A DNA stretch of 64,000 nt from Flaccisagitta enflata. Its lineage: Eukaryota > Chaetognatha > Sagittoidea > Aphragmophora. The notes beneath the pieces are model-generated. The model searched no databases. It saw nothing but the letters and a program-made list of their open reading frames with translations, and was not told where the DNA came from. The position numbers were made by a program, and so were the translations under genes. Position 1 is the first letter of the stretch. Each line of letters begins with the position of its first letter. The stretch is from assembly GCA_965153355.1 (NCBI GenBank), contig OZ231127.1, positions 11,036,001 to 11,100,000 of the forward strand, written 5' to 3'. Positions 21,901 through 31,108 of the stretch are shown one piece after another.

Positions 21901-24674
21901 CGGAACCGACAATGACCAGTCAAACTCAAGACAGCGCCATAAATGCCATATCGGTCTTACCCAGCTTATTCCCTTCGGCGGGCAAGCCAGTGATGGACGC
22001 CGTCGTCTCCAGTCTTTTTCCAGTGGGTCATCCCCCGCAAAATGATATCCTTAGTATCCAGAATATTCTTACTCCTCAGTTGAACATGCCAGCGAGCAAT
22101 CCGGCGCTAATCATGCCTCAGATGACCGGTTTACCACCGCCAGTCGGCCCTCCCCCAGCCATTGGCCTACCCCCACCTATCGGCCCGCCTCCACCCATCG
22201 GCCCGCCCCCTATTGGACCTCCTCCTGGTATGGATGGGCTTATGCCAAATTTGAATCTTCCCCCGCCGTCCGCCTCATCATTGATTGTTGTTCCCACTGC
22301 CCCATCAGATTCTATTGTCACAGTCAAAGAAGCGATCAAAGCGACATCAATTCCGGCTCCAACAACTACAACTGCTAGTAAGCGACTTTCGCCTGTAGTT
22401 TCTCCTCCAGGGACAACGACCCCGAGTGTTCCGTTGGCAAATGGGAAACGCGCCTCTCCGCCTATGCGACCGGAAAACGCGGGAGATGAGAAAAAAGTAG
22501 CCAACCCCTCCCCGAATTATGATTTGCGATTAGCGACGGAAGTAGAGAAACTGCTGGCCGAAATTATGTTTACTGTGAAATTGAGAATGCAAAAGTATAA
22601 ATATTCCTCGAATAAATACGGCTATTTTGAAACGGCGGCCTGTTTGTTGTACGACGCCATTTTCAAGCATAACGGATCGGTGGAATTGAAAAGCACCAAA
22701 AACAGTTTCAAGATGTTGATCAACGACGTGGTCATTCACGAAGGGGCTTATGTGGACAAAAGGGACTGGGACGCCGACCTCAACCGTCGTATGTTCCTCG
22801 AGACAATGTTCCTCGAGACAATAGCCGATAAGTTTAACGACAACGATTATCTACGGGTGTTAAAAGGTGACCAAAACATGCTTCTCCTGTTTCAAAAGAT
22901 TACAGATTCGCCGGTCATGTCTTTCCGTTACGACGCCCTTTGCTCGTTTCGCAATGAGGAGGATTTGCCCGATCCCTCGAATGAAACTGTTCCATATGAT
23001 AATGTCAAAAGACTTAACAGTAACAGTCCCGCGCCAGTAAGTTCAGCGGCGGTCAATTCGGTGCCAGTAAGTTCAGCGCCTGTAATGGTTCCACCTGTTA
23101 CAGCTGTAGCGCCTAAAACGGTCGATCCACCCGTTAATCAAGGGGTCAAACCAGCCACCATTTTTGAGGCGCGCCGTGTCAACCAGCCCGGTAGGCAGTT
23201 GTATACATTAACCCCTGAAGTGTCCGTCCCCAAGTCGTCATCAACGGTTCTCGCTAAGATTCAATCGGAAATATCTAAGGAAAGGACCCCCGGCCCGCAC
23301 ACTCCAATTACATCCGTAGCTACAGGGGCTAAAGGTCATATTTTAACTATGAAAGGCACATCAAATTCTGGAGCTAACCCAGCTGCACCCACAGCTCCTG
23401 CCACAGCCACTTCCAATGCAGCAGTGGGAAAATTAGCCACAGCCACTTCAAATACACCAGTGGGAAAATCAGCCACAACCATTTCCAAATTAGTAGAATT
23501 GGGAAAACCATCGTCAATTAATGATTCTAAAACTGCGACAGCTACTCAGTCAAAACAAAATGAGACCGAAGCTTCTCCCTCATCTGAATCGGCCAATTCA
23601 TCAGTCGCTCAAAGGAAGCCATCGTATCTCCCACTCCATCCTGGAAACCATTTTGCCCCCATGTTTATCGGAGCTGAGAGATCTCCCGACTCATTCACTC
23701 CATCGGAAAAGAAGATGGCCATGTTGATGTTGAGAATTAAGGAAAAATTCAGCTTCCTGTTCAGAATTCCCAATTTTAAGAATCGTCACGAAAGCGTTTT
23801 GGGCAGCAAATACAGCAAGGATGAAATGATTAACATTGTGAATGAGCTCATTCGCGATAACGGTAGTCTTTGCGTCGTCAGTAAGACGCCCAGCGGTCAC
23901 GCGATGAGAATAGACAAGATATTTATCAACTCTTCGAACAAACAAGATACCGCGCTTGTCAACTTTCAGTTGTGCAGAGGACTGGTTGTAGGAATGGTTA
24001 AATCCGATTACCTGAGAGTGAGAGCTGGGCCCGAAGGTGGTTTTCTTGCCTTATATGACAGCGCTGCAGAGGCTGAACCAGGCGCCATTCGTTACGATGT
24101 CATTTGCGACTCATCGAGAGTGAAGATGACGTCAGATACTGAGAACGTTCCCTTCGATAATGGCACAATGACCGCGCCTGTTATTTGTCAGTCTCCAGCT
24201 CAGGCGCCAGTAGTGAGCGCTGCAAAAGATAAAGCTTCCACCGAGGCTTCAACTGCACCAATTAGTGGAACAGTCAGTCAAGAACCCTCCCTTACTCCCT
24301 CCTCAGTTCCCTCTTATAGTGACGCCTCAAAGAAGGGAAATTCAAACTCAGCAGCATCCACTCCAACCCCAACTTTTTCAGCATCTGAGGTTCCCAAGAA
24401 ATTGGGCGCACCCGCTACCCGCGAAACCGATAAGAATGTGACTAAAACTGCCCCCAATGTCGTGACTATCGATCCCCAGACCAAGCAGATCAGTGTCACC
24501 CAACAGGCTTCTAAAAGCGCTTCAGAAGTTCCATCTTCAAAATTAGACGCGAAGAAAACTAAACAGAAATCCAAAGGCAAGTCCGAGACCCTTCCCACCC
24601 CCGCCAAACAGAAAGATTCGCAAACAGAAAGATTCGCCTACTCTCATCTCATTGGTGGAAAGTGGCAAAGATAG
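18918..24674 (+). CDS. putative RNA-binding protein with repeated module, 5' part (to frame break)
   Basis: I do not recognise the family. Visible parts, in order, are a Gly-rich RGG-type N-terminus (residues 1-60), Asn/Gln-rich FNQPNNFNQQNN prion-like repeats (60-155), Arg/Ser-rich SSRNRRFND repeats (about 165-290), and long acidic/basic charged sequence (to about 690). Module 1 follows (about 798-925), then a zinc knuckle C-x2-C-x4-H-x4-C (C934, C937, H942, C947). A Pro-rich GLPPPIGPPPP stretch (about 1075-1110) precedes module 2 (about 1203-1341) and module 3 (about 1595-1733). Each module ends with a [SN]DYL-x-V segment and then [FI]RYD-x-[LI]C. RGG, SR-like and knuckle elements suggest RNA binding in ribonucleoprotein bodies; this is inference. 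No introns, unlike its neighbours. The frame stops at 24,672-24,674 because of a 16-bp duplication. Confidence 0.85.
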   Translation: MPFNRGRGGGKRGGSNRNYGGGAGGGDGNYDGFDGGGGFSDQHGGGGNFGGPGGYNNGPFQPNNFNQQNMIAPLMDFNQPNNFNQQNNLNPNNFNQPNNFNNFNQQNNFNHMDSFNQPDNFGQPNDFNQHNNLNRQDNSNQRYENNRSNNSKPHNSKRNSSQQQSSSRQHQQQQKRSSRNHRFNDEDSPSESSRSQHFNNDDESPSQSARSSRNRRFNDDQSISESSRNRRFNDGSPSESSRNRRSNNGSPSRSSRNRRFNDDDVSPPRSSRNRRFNQEDESPTLRGGDFVEMELMSDEQFAEMSGFDKGHRSKGSKSSSARKNDSQDGNNRGNRKRNRAFNDDEDDNDFEGDNDQETGPSEGAGRRGGDKIFPSLDDYIREKQEREKGIGPGPSKRQRDLERGPDKGTSWGSGDRSSGLSLDHTSDNGYQRQRARDNRRDDDGNIRSNRDRATREGSKSFQSNSSRRNPQTMPKATYDKYGRRVVDETYSDDEEFAANTTSKSRDDGFNITTGTWNDDDAAAAAADDNDVNSSYSDASSYSDEDDGRVPDAVNRRVITSSDNLDDSMTVTVSASAESNDDAVLSYNETEEKQKIREKIFGRAQSPTRDRDDSRDRRGMQEPPGYVKRGSREPRDSRDRGRSRDNDDVERKPIYERRGDEKIELYERRDPDDMNLRKSPEPSTLPTFPFLTASPPISATAPSLTTTENELSLSLKIFRGLTSDGEEKAEDDLDAISKVVVAGIPSPPPPLPAAATSIAFDVDIYETVVPPLRSLSAFCDPAVKDLPPSTEAPESLKSLADVMLNVKIANLPLDDYNGIVEFAVGSNLTNVPKKDLEFRDDHRCYLFNYYINDVHCATGLGNTPHDAERTGYENFVKKVRLSDYLKVERILKVNHFEVGDRLGLYAKYEEAASGSFRYDLLCQEKKVRKDELPVCTHCLEKGHIYFNCMRWQVENEGVKDEVVDLFIDAPPSATSGPAVDLFPPRSDSILDRHSTSEPTMTSQTQDSAINAISVLPSLFPSAGKPVMDAVVSSLFPVGHPPQNDILSIQNILTPQLNMPASNPALIMPQMTGLPPPVGPPPAIGLPPPIGPPPPIGPPPIGPPPGMDGLMPNLNLPPPSASSLIVVPTAPSDSIVTVKEAIKATSIPAPTTTTASKRLSPVVSPPGTTTPSVPLANGKRASPPMRPENAGDEKKVANPSPNYDLRLATEVEKLLAEIMFTVKLRMQKYKYSSNKYGYFETAACLLYDAIFKHNGSVELKSTKNSFKMLINDVVIHEGAYVDKRDWDADLNRRMFLETMFLETIADKFNDNDYLRVLKGDQNMLLLFQKITDSPVMSFRYDALCSFRNEEDLPDPSNETVPYDNVKRLNSNSPAPVSSAAVNSVPVSSAPVMVPPVTAVAPKTVDPPVNQGVKPATIFEARRVNQPGRQLYTLTPEVSVPKSSSTVLAKIQSEISKERTPGPHTPITSVATGAKGHILTMKGTSNSGANPAAPTAPATATSNAAVGKLATATSNTPVGKSATTISKLVELGKPSSINDSKTATATQSKQNETEASPSSESANSSVAQRKPSYLPLHPGNHFAPMFIGAERSPDSFTPSEKKMAMLMLRIKEKFSFLFRIPNFKNRHESVLGSKYSKDEMINIVNELIRDNGSLCVVSKTPSGHAMRIDKIFINSSNKQDTALVNFQLCRGLVVGMVKSDYLRVRAGPEGGFLALYDSAAEAEPGAIRYDVICDSSRVKMTSDTENVPFDNGTMTAPVICQSPAQAPVVSAAKDKASTEASTAPISGTVSQEPSLTPSSVPSYSDASKKGNSNSAASTPTPTFSASEVPKKLGAPATRETDKNVTKTAPNVVTIDPQTKQISVTQQASKSASEVPSSKLDAKKTKQKSKGKSETLPTPAKQKDSQTERFAYSHLIGGKWQR
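22791..22820 (+). repeat. 15-bp in-frame tandem duplication
   Basis: The 15-mer atgttcctcgagaca occurs twice back to back, giving MFLET twice in module 2 of the long gene. It is in frame and adds five residues. Confidence 0.95.
24605..24636 (+). repeat. 16-bp tandem duplication that shifts the reading frame
   Basis: The 16-mer caaacagaaagattcg occurs twice back to back. Sixteen is not a multiple of three. The frame from 18,918 therefore runs into TAG 36 bp later, while the frame needed for the downstream modules is offset by exactly one base. Counting one copy only would leave one uninterrupted frame from 18,918 to 27,018. Confidence 0.95.
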
Positions 24675-27018
24675 GTTTCCGCTGTTTAAAGAGAATGTCA
24701 AAGACGTCGTTGTTGGCGATGCTAACCCAGCCAAAGCTTTGCTATTGTCCACATCCCGTGAGCAAGCTGTGGGGCGATTGCTCTATGAGATCAAGTCCAA
24801 GTTTTTCTGCATTTATCGAACAACGCCGATTTATGACCTGGAAGTGGCCTTGGAAGAGAAATACAAGGAGAGTCTGTCAACGATCCTAATGGATCTGATA
24901 GCCAAAGTGAAGATGGATTCTCTCGTTGAACGCGCGAAGAAGGGCCAAGGATGGGCTTTCAAATTGGCCGACATGCTCGTGTATGAGCAAATGTACATTC
25001 AAGTCACTGGAAATATGAAAATCGTCATGAACAAGTTCCACCGTCGTTTTATCTGCGACGCTATTAAATCAGATTTCTTGAAGATCGTGACCAAGAATGG
25101 AGTGAACACTTTGTTGTTATTTCCCAAAGCGAGTGAAGCGATGACGGGAGCCGTTCGTTACGACGTCTTGTGCGAAGAGTACGACAAATCGGTACGGTAC
25201 CGTCGTGAAGACAATGAGAGAGAAAGTAGAAGTAGCAAGTCCGATGATAAAAGCTCAGTTGTTCGTTACGAAAGAAGAGGTGACGCGGAAATCAAGAACG
25301 TCGCCGAGGCCAGTCAAGAGACGTTATCTGTAAGAGAGTTAGCCAATCAGATCTATAAAACCAACAAGGACAAGTACGATTTGCAGAAATCGTTCATTCC
25401 CGAGAGAACCGCGGCGTCGATGGATGGAGTGGACATGGACAGTCCTTACGCTCGTGACGCCGAGATGGTTGATGGTATTAGCCAAGCGTATCGGAACAAG
25501 GATTACTATTCTGCCCAAGCGGATGAGGACCATAGTAATCAATACTACGGTGGTATAACAACTAGCGCTGGTGCAAACGCGGATAACGCCAATACTTATT
25601 ACGACAACCAAAACATTCACTACGACGATTCCGCCGTCTATACGGAGGAAGAGCCAACTGTGCAATATGGGGAAGACGCCGCTTCTTCAAGATACTACGA
25701 AGACTCTTACCCACAGGGAGATGAATGGACAAACTACGCCGATTCTTCAAAGAAAGCCACCTCCGGGAAAGGCGATGGACTACTTGACAATCCTTATCTC
25801 CCCACATCTTCTTCACACGACGCCTCCTCATCACACTCGGCCTTCAGTTATAGTCAAGACAGTTCAGCCAAAGGATATTACGATTCTTATTCCTACGATC
25901 AGTATGATCCGTTTCAGGCGTCTACCTCATTCGCCGATGCGGCGGACCAAATCATTAAGGGCAAGTATGGCGGTGGTGCCACGGAACAATCCGCCACTCC
26001 TATGTCAGGTGACGTGTCTTACGGACAATATTCAACTCCACCTCCTCCTCCTCCTCCCGCTCATCCCCACGAAAGTGCGAAACCGAAAGACGATAATTCG
26101 GAGTCTATTATGAAAGAAGGCGAAGTACTTATCCCGCCGTTGCAGCCCACGGTTCAAAAGAGCGGTCCATTCGTGATTAAAGGCGGGAGACGCCCGGAAC
26201 GGATCGCCACTCCTTTAGAATGTCAAATCGCCGAGGTTATGTTCACGCTCAAGTTGAAATTCCAGCATATTTTAAAGGCGTTGGACGGCAGCATTTCGGA
26301 CAGTCTATTGCCCAATTTGAAGATTAAGAACAGTACTCCCGACTATGAGAATATATTGAAAACGGCTTTGCAGAGAGAAAATCTTAACATGGAAACAAAG
26401 CTAAAAAAGTGCGATAACGACAAGAATCCTTCCGCCTATACGCTGGAAATCATCATCGCGGGAAAGTTGTTTTCTGCCGAGAAAATCAATATCCATCATT
26501 TGTCAGATGTCAAGGAAAAGAATTACCAAAAGGTGACTGGGAAAATTCTGCGTTCGGATTATCTGTTGGTGGACAAATGCGAGGTCGATCAGAAGCAGAA
26601 AATCCTCTTGTCCGAGAATCAACAAACGGCGCTGCCTAACTCGTTTCGTTACGACAGACTTTGCAAGACTCGTCGTCGCAGGAAAGGAAAAGGTGGCAAA
26701 GGTTTCGACGAGCAGTTGAAGACGTTTTACGCCTCTATCGAAGGTGAAAACGAAGGTAGTCAGGTACCGACGTCATTGCCTCCTTTGCCACGTGGAACTC
26801 CTCAGTCCAAGGGATTTTTCGCTAGTCAAGCGGGCGTGACAGCAACCATCTCGTCGAAGCCGCTTACGGCCGTGTCAACTGCTGTCCCCGCCGCTGCTCC
26901 CAAGCCCTTGATGGAAACTTCCGCGATTCCACTCCCGCAAGGACAGTCTGCCGCCGCTTCCAGCGCCGCAAATTCACGAGTGTCGAGGATTTCATTTCAT
27001 CTGCCCAAGCGTATGTAA
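24637..27018 (+). CDS. putative RNA-binding repeat-module protein, 3' part (after frame break)
   Basis: Continues the upstream gene in the +1 frame. With one 16-bp copy discounted, 18,918-27,018 is 2,695 codons. It holds module 4 (about 24,760-25,190: KSDFLKIV, then VRYDVLC) and module 5 (about 26,212-26,680: RSDYLLVD, then FRYDRLC). A Tyr/Ser/Asp-rich low-complexity stretch (25,500-25,950) and PPPPPPPAHPH (about 26,040) separate them. No good independent ATG with the expected N-terminal domains exists near the start, so this is not a separate gene by appearance. Stop TAA is at 27,016-27,018. A good 5' splice site, gtatgt, overlaps the last codons, so a further exon cannot be excluded. Confidence 0.85.
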   Translation, partial: PTLISLVESGKDRFPLFKENVKDVVVGDANPAKALLLSTSREQAVGRLLYEIKSKFFCIYRTTPIYDLEVALEEKYKESLSTILMDLIAKVKMDSLVERAKKGQGWAFKLADMLVYEQMYIQVTGNMKIVMNKFHRRFICDAIKSDFLKIVTKNGVNTLLLFPKASEAMTGAVRYDVLCEEYDKSVRYRREDNERESRSSKSDDKSSVVRYERRGDAEIKNVAEASQETLSVRELANQIYKTNKDKYDLQKSFIPERTAASMDGVDMDSPYARDAEMVDGISQAYRNKDYYSAQADEDHSNQYYGGITTSAGANADNANTYYDNQNIHYDDSAVYTEEEPTVQYGEDAASSRYYEDSYPQGDEWTNYADSSKKATSGKGDGLLDNPYLPTSSSHDASSSHSAFSYSQDSSAKGYYDSYSYDQYDPFQASTSFADAADQIIKGKYGGGATEQSATPMSGDVSYGQYSTPPPPPPPAHPHESAKPKDDNSESIMKEGEVLIPPLQPTVQKSGPFVIKGGRRPERIATPLECQIAEVMFTLKLKFQHILKALDGSISDSLLPNLKIKNSTPDYENILKTALQRENLNMETKLKKCDNDKNPSAYTLEIIIAGKLFSAEKINIHHLSDVKEKNYQKVTGKILRSDYLLVDKCEVDQKQKILLSENQQTALPNSFRYDRLCKTRRRRKGKGGKGFDEQLKTFYASIEGENEGSQVPTSLPPLPRGTPQSKGFFASQAGVTATISSKPLTAVSTAVPAAAPKPLMETSAIPLPQGQSAAASSAANSRVSRISFHLPKRM

Positions 27019-27950
27019 TGTAGTTGGGATAGACTGAGTGGACGCTTAGCACATTAGCCACTATAGCGCGTCGTTTCGTGTGCATAACTTTCCACTTTTG
27101 TTCGCATTTTCTTGTTTTGGTTATATGTAATTTTGTGAAAGTCCAATTTTCCTAATATTGTAACTTTACCTGATATTTGTGTGACACGCAAAACCGCCAT
27201 GGTGCTAAAAGAATGGCTTTTACTGCATCCCCTTTGTTTAATCACCAAATGCTTCATCTCTACCATGACGCTTGCTGTCATTGATTTCACAATGGTTAAA
27301 GATGAAACGTTTTGATAGATAACTAAATCGTCATGATAATTGGAAAAAATTCAAATCACCTTATTCGACTTTTTGAAACATAGAAGAGAAATCAATTTTC
27401 CATTTTCAATCTTAGGTATGTAAATTAAACCATTTCTTGATTATTTTTTGTGTTTATAGCTAAGACAAAATTGATTTTTTTTTCAAATCACGTTCAATTT
27501 GGTTTTTGCAATTATTAATTTATTTTTATGATATTTTTTTTTATTTTTAAATAATGATATTTTTAAATTAAGTCCATTTGATCTTAAAGATATCCTAAGA
27601 GGTAATTGTGTATTCCTGAAGCAGATTTAGTGCACTAGTGAGTTTAAAAAAGTATTATTTATAATGCTAAATATTTTGTGAAAACAAAGAGAAAAAAACT
27701 TGATTAGGAAAAGAATCCCGGTTTAAGACTTTTTTTCCGGTCGGCGATAGCCGTTTTTATTGTATTCATGGCAAGATAGTGTTTGTCAACGACGTATTGT
27801 CCATAAGTTTGAGTGGATGAATGGTTAAACTAAAGGATGAGCGAGCCGAAATAAGTATTGATGGAGAGTACATGAAGAACTGCGGCTAAATCAACCATTT
27901 CAGAAAAAAGCTGACCGACGGTTTGACTGTTGGTTGTGTAAACACTTCTG
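27019..27950. other. AT-rich intergenic, nothing recognised
   Basis: Presumed 3' UTR and intergenic DNA after the long gene. No repeat family or gene was supported. Confidence 0.5.
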
Positions 27951-28320
27951 ACAAGGCCAACATCTAGAAGTCGTGTGCGAGACTTACACAATTACTTAAT
28001 AACATACCCACATAATTGAAATGATTTAAATTGAATCCAATTGAATCTAATTGACTCAAAATGACTTTAAGTGATTTAAATTGACCTGAACTGACTTGAT
28101 TTGACCTAAAATGACGAAAATGACATACATGACTAAAATGACATAAATCGACTAATAATGAATTAAATTGACCTAGAATGACCAAAAATGATCTTAGTTG
28201 ACTGAAAATGACTTAATTGACTTTAATGTCTTAATTGACTTTAAATGACTATTGACTTTAAATGACTTAATAGGAACAAAAACTAATAAGAAAGAAGTGA
28301 CCGACCAACCGACACAGACA
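27951..28320. repeat. TGACTTAAA-type minisatellite with family A-like left end
   Basis: Begins acaaggccaacatctagaag, tcgtgtgcgagac, as at 15,893. It continues with irregular units around aattgactt/aaatgacct and ends in a gaccgaccaaccgacac run. Confidence 0.6.
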
Positions 28321-28394
28321 AGCAAAGCTTTTTTTCTTTTTTTTCCAGGTGTGGGTGCTGCAGGCGCGGGGCCCCCCTGAGGCGCGGGGCTCTA

Positions 28395-29475
28395 AGCTTT
28401 AAGCTTTTTGGGCAGCGGCCCCCAAGGGGACGAAGTCTTGTAGAACACGGGACTTTCGTTCGATTGTCCGTCCGTTCATTTGTCTGTCCCCCTCAGGCCC
28501 TCTCAGGCCTGAAATCTGCCCTCTCCAGGTGGGGGAATGCTAAAATAATTTTAACACGTTTTAACACGTTTTAACACATTTTAACACGCCCTAGAAATAA
28601 CAGGTACGGTGTTAAAATGTGTTAAAACGTGTTAAAACCTAAAAGGAAGAAATTTTTCACAAAATTTTTTAGTTTTCAAAAAAATGGATTTTAACAAAGC
28701 CACAACATGTTAAAACTGTGTTAAAACTGTGATAAAACCGTTTCAACACTGTTTTAACACCGTGTTAAAACCATTTTAACTCAGTGTTAAAACCATTATA
28801 ACACCATGTTAAAATCGATTAACATAGTTGTAACTGAATACTAACCCTATTTCATTTGGATTTTTACATGATTCTTAAAAAAACCTGCGGGAAAGAGTGT
28901 GGTAAAACGTGTTAAAACATGATAAAACTGTTTTAACACCTGTCTTGAAAAATAACAGGTACATCATGTTAAAATGTGTTAAAACTTGTTAAAATGTGTT
29001 AAAATTATTTTAGCATTCCCCCACCTGCCTCTCAGGGCTAAAATCTGCCTTCCCAGGCCTGAAATCTGCCCTCTTAGGCCTGAAATCTGCCCTCTCAGGC
29101 CTTGAATCTGTCCTCTCAGGCCTTGAATCTGTCCTCTCAGGCCTGAAACCAGTCCTCTCAGGCTATGAATCTGACCTCTCAGGCCTGAAATCTGCCCTTT
29201 CAGAGTCAAGGCCTGAGAGGGCAGATTTCAGGTCTGAGAGGGCAGATTTTAGGCCTGAGAGGACAGATTTCAGGCCTGAGAGGACAGATTTCAGGCCTGA
29301 GAGGGTCTGGGGTGGCGGACAGACAGATGGATGGACAAACGAACAAACTAATGGAAGTCCCCTGTGTTCTACAGGACTTTGTCCCCTTTGGGGCCGCTGC
29401 TCTGCCTCTCATTTTGATTTACAACCATGCAAAGCAGGGCAACAGGTATCGCTGACCACGTATTGCCACGTATAG
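28395..29475. mobile_element. family C foldback with minisatellite core and nested insertion
   Basis: Inverted arms are gcagcggcccccaagggga, cgaagtcttgtagaacacgg at 28,411-28,450 and their counterpart at 29,360-29,402. Inside the arms lie units of ctcaggcctgaaatctgccct (21 bp), interrupted by the nested element at 28,526-29,027. The right outer end has gcaaagcagggcaacaggta and cgctgaccacg, a diverged family C terminus. An internal mirror point near 29,205 inverts the array orientation. Confidence 0.75.
28526..29027. mobile_element. 502-bp nested foldback element with 6-bp target duplication
   Basis: Both ends read caggtgggggaatgctaaaa inward, continuing with taattttaacac and near-identical gttttaacac repeats. 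The flanks carry cctctc directly before (28,520-28,525) and directly after (29,028-29,033), and removing the element restores the surrounding 21-bp array. The interior is repeated ttaacac/gttaaaa motifs with no coding capacity, so it is non-autonomous. Confidence 0.85.
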
Positions 29476-30154
29476 CCTATCTGTTGATCCGGCATAGGCT
29501 ATGCCCACCCCCCTTCCCCCACCTCAGTGCATTTCGGCAAATCACACTAAGGAAGTTAAAAGCTGGCAATTTCGAGGACTTCCTCACTATTTGTTCTCCT
29601 CTTTCCTACATCCTTTATCCCTCTGTTTTCCCTCCTCTCTCCTTTGCTCCTCCATCATCCCTAGTCCATTCTTCATCCTTCCTTCACCCCTCTCACTCTT
29701 TGTGACTTTCCTGGCTTCAGTCAATGTCTCCTTTCTACCCTTTAACGTACTCTATCACGAACTGCGTATAGTTGAACCCCGCAATGATGGATGTCAAGGG
29801 AGTATTGAACTTTACCTGTTGATGAATTTTCCTCTCCCTTCAAAGGGTTCAGAGAGGGGGGAACAAAATCAAAGGTTAAATAAAAAACCGAAAAAAAGAC
29901 ATTTTTTAAAGATTTTACATTTTTTTGTAGTTTCAAAAGGTGGTATTTGATTATCAAAACACTATTATATACAGTTTTGATTCTAATTTTACTATATTCA
30001 TACTCAATGGGGATGAAAATCAGATGATTCTTCTATCAGCTGGGGAAGGATATCAAAGAGGGCTTGGCCGGGGGGGGGAGGGAAAAGATCAAAAGCCACT
30101 CAACTTTATGCACCCCTGATTTTCATTATTGCCAACTAAGAAAATGACAGGACG
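29476..30154. other. intergenic, C/T-rich then AT-rich, no gene supported
   Basis: A 149-residue frame (29,501-29,950) exists, but its composition follows the CT-rich sequence and shows no motif. I do not call it. Confidence 0.5.
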
Positions 30155-30345
30155 ATTTTTAGTCGCGTGCTACGTGACTCCACCCCACTATGTCGGTACA
30201 TTGGTCGGTCAGTCAGACTCCTTTTTTCTTTTTGGCTTTTTGAGCCTAATGCTCCTGCCCAAATGCTCCAGTGACCTTCGCCAGCACTGCCCCTGCCCAC
30301 CCGCACGCGACTGGGGTAGCCGTATATCTGGCCTTGTTAATTTGT
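30155..30345 (+). mobile_element. family A short interspersed repeat
   Basis: Blocks in family order: tagtcgcgtgctacgtgact, a ggtcggtcagtcag run, aatgctcctgcccaaatgct, actgcccctgcccacccgca, cgcgactggggtagccgt and atctggccttgtt. Confidence 0.78.
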
Positions 30346-30486
30346 TAAAGGTGGGTGTCAGATACTCTTGGATCCAGTATAGCGGGGTGTAACTTTACTA
30401 ACTGTGCTTTCTTCTGGTTCGTCTTTGATTTTGTTTGTTGGACCTAACAGTTACCATCTCACTTTTCTATTCACGCGCTCTTTTAG

Positions 30487-30543
30487 GCATCGGCGAATGC
30501 GTGTCTTTTACAACTTATCGGTGCTCCGCACATCCCATTTTAA
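30487..30543 (+). CDS. possible terminal exon (uncertain)
   Basis: A pyrimidine-rich acceptor (ttttctattcacgcgctctttt followed by AG at 30,485-30,486) precedes an 18-codon open stretch ending TAA, and AATAAA lies about 105 bp downstream at 30,648-30,653. No homology was recognised and no partner exon is known, so this rests only on splice-site and polyadenylation-signal arrangement. Confidence 0.2.
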   Translation, partial: ASANACLLQLIGAPHIPF

Positions 30544-30871
30544 TGTCAGGCGGATTTTTGGTTTTGTTCTCATGAAATAGCGCATGCGATATTTATTTCT
30601 TGATCTCTTAGTACAGCAATTACAACGAATTTTCGGCTTTTTGGCCAAATAAAAAGAACCAAGCTTGTGTGTGCATGTCGAAGTTACTTTTGGCCACTTA
30701 ATTTTTTTTTAAGGGAGGTTGTACAATGTACATATATATATAAATAATCTCTAAATTCATAAATTAGGAAAATTCATTCTTTCAAACGCAGTTGCTTTCA
30801 CATTTCGCGATTCATAACTTCATCTGGAACACTTGCGTGCGACCGTGCCCGTGCTCGACCCGATAGTAAAA

Positions 30872-30991
30872 ATGATCACCGATATGCAATTGGCCGTGTT
30901 CGCCAACATCATGGGCGTCTCGCTCTTCATTCTCGTGGTTTTATACCACTTTATATCCGTCAACGGCCAGAAAATGAAAGAGTCGGAATGA
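30872..30991 (+). CDS. OST4: oligosaccharyltransferase subunit OST4 (39 residues)
   Basis: Very small single-pass ER membrane subunit of the oligosaccharyltransferase complex that N-glycosylates nascent proteins. In the family it stabilises the STT3-containing complex. The sequence begins [19 protein letters not shown] and continues [14 protein letters not shown] with a Lys/Glu tail. This is the whole OST4 pattern: a short lumenal MITD start, one membrane helix (about residues 8-27), and a conserved YH after the helix. Length fits; animal OST4 is about 37 residues. Start ATG is at 30,872 (gtaaaaATG) and TGA at 30,989-30,991. It is too short for ordinary ORF filters. No intron is visible. It lies 117 bp upstream of another small membrane-protein gene on the same strand. 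Confidence 0.96.
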   Translation: MITDMQLAVFANIMGVSLFILVVLYHFISVNGQKMKESE

Positions 30992-31108
30992 AATTTATAT
31001 ATTTCCGAGGGTCGTCGGACATTTGGGACTTAAAGGCCGGATTTATCATAATAGACTTTTGCGTGTGATTTCTTTAATAAGACTTTAGTATATTGATTAA
31101 GTTAGAAT

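Noticed and set aside
24652-27018. Second half of the module gene as an independent gene
   Set aside because: No suitable start, lacks the N-terminal domains, and the frame break coincides exactly with a 16-bp tandem duplication.
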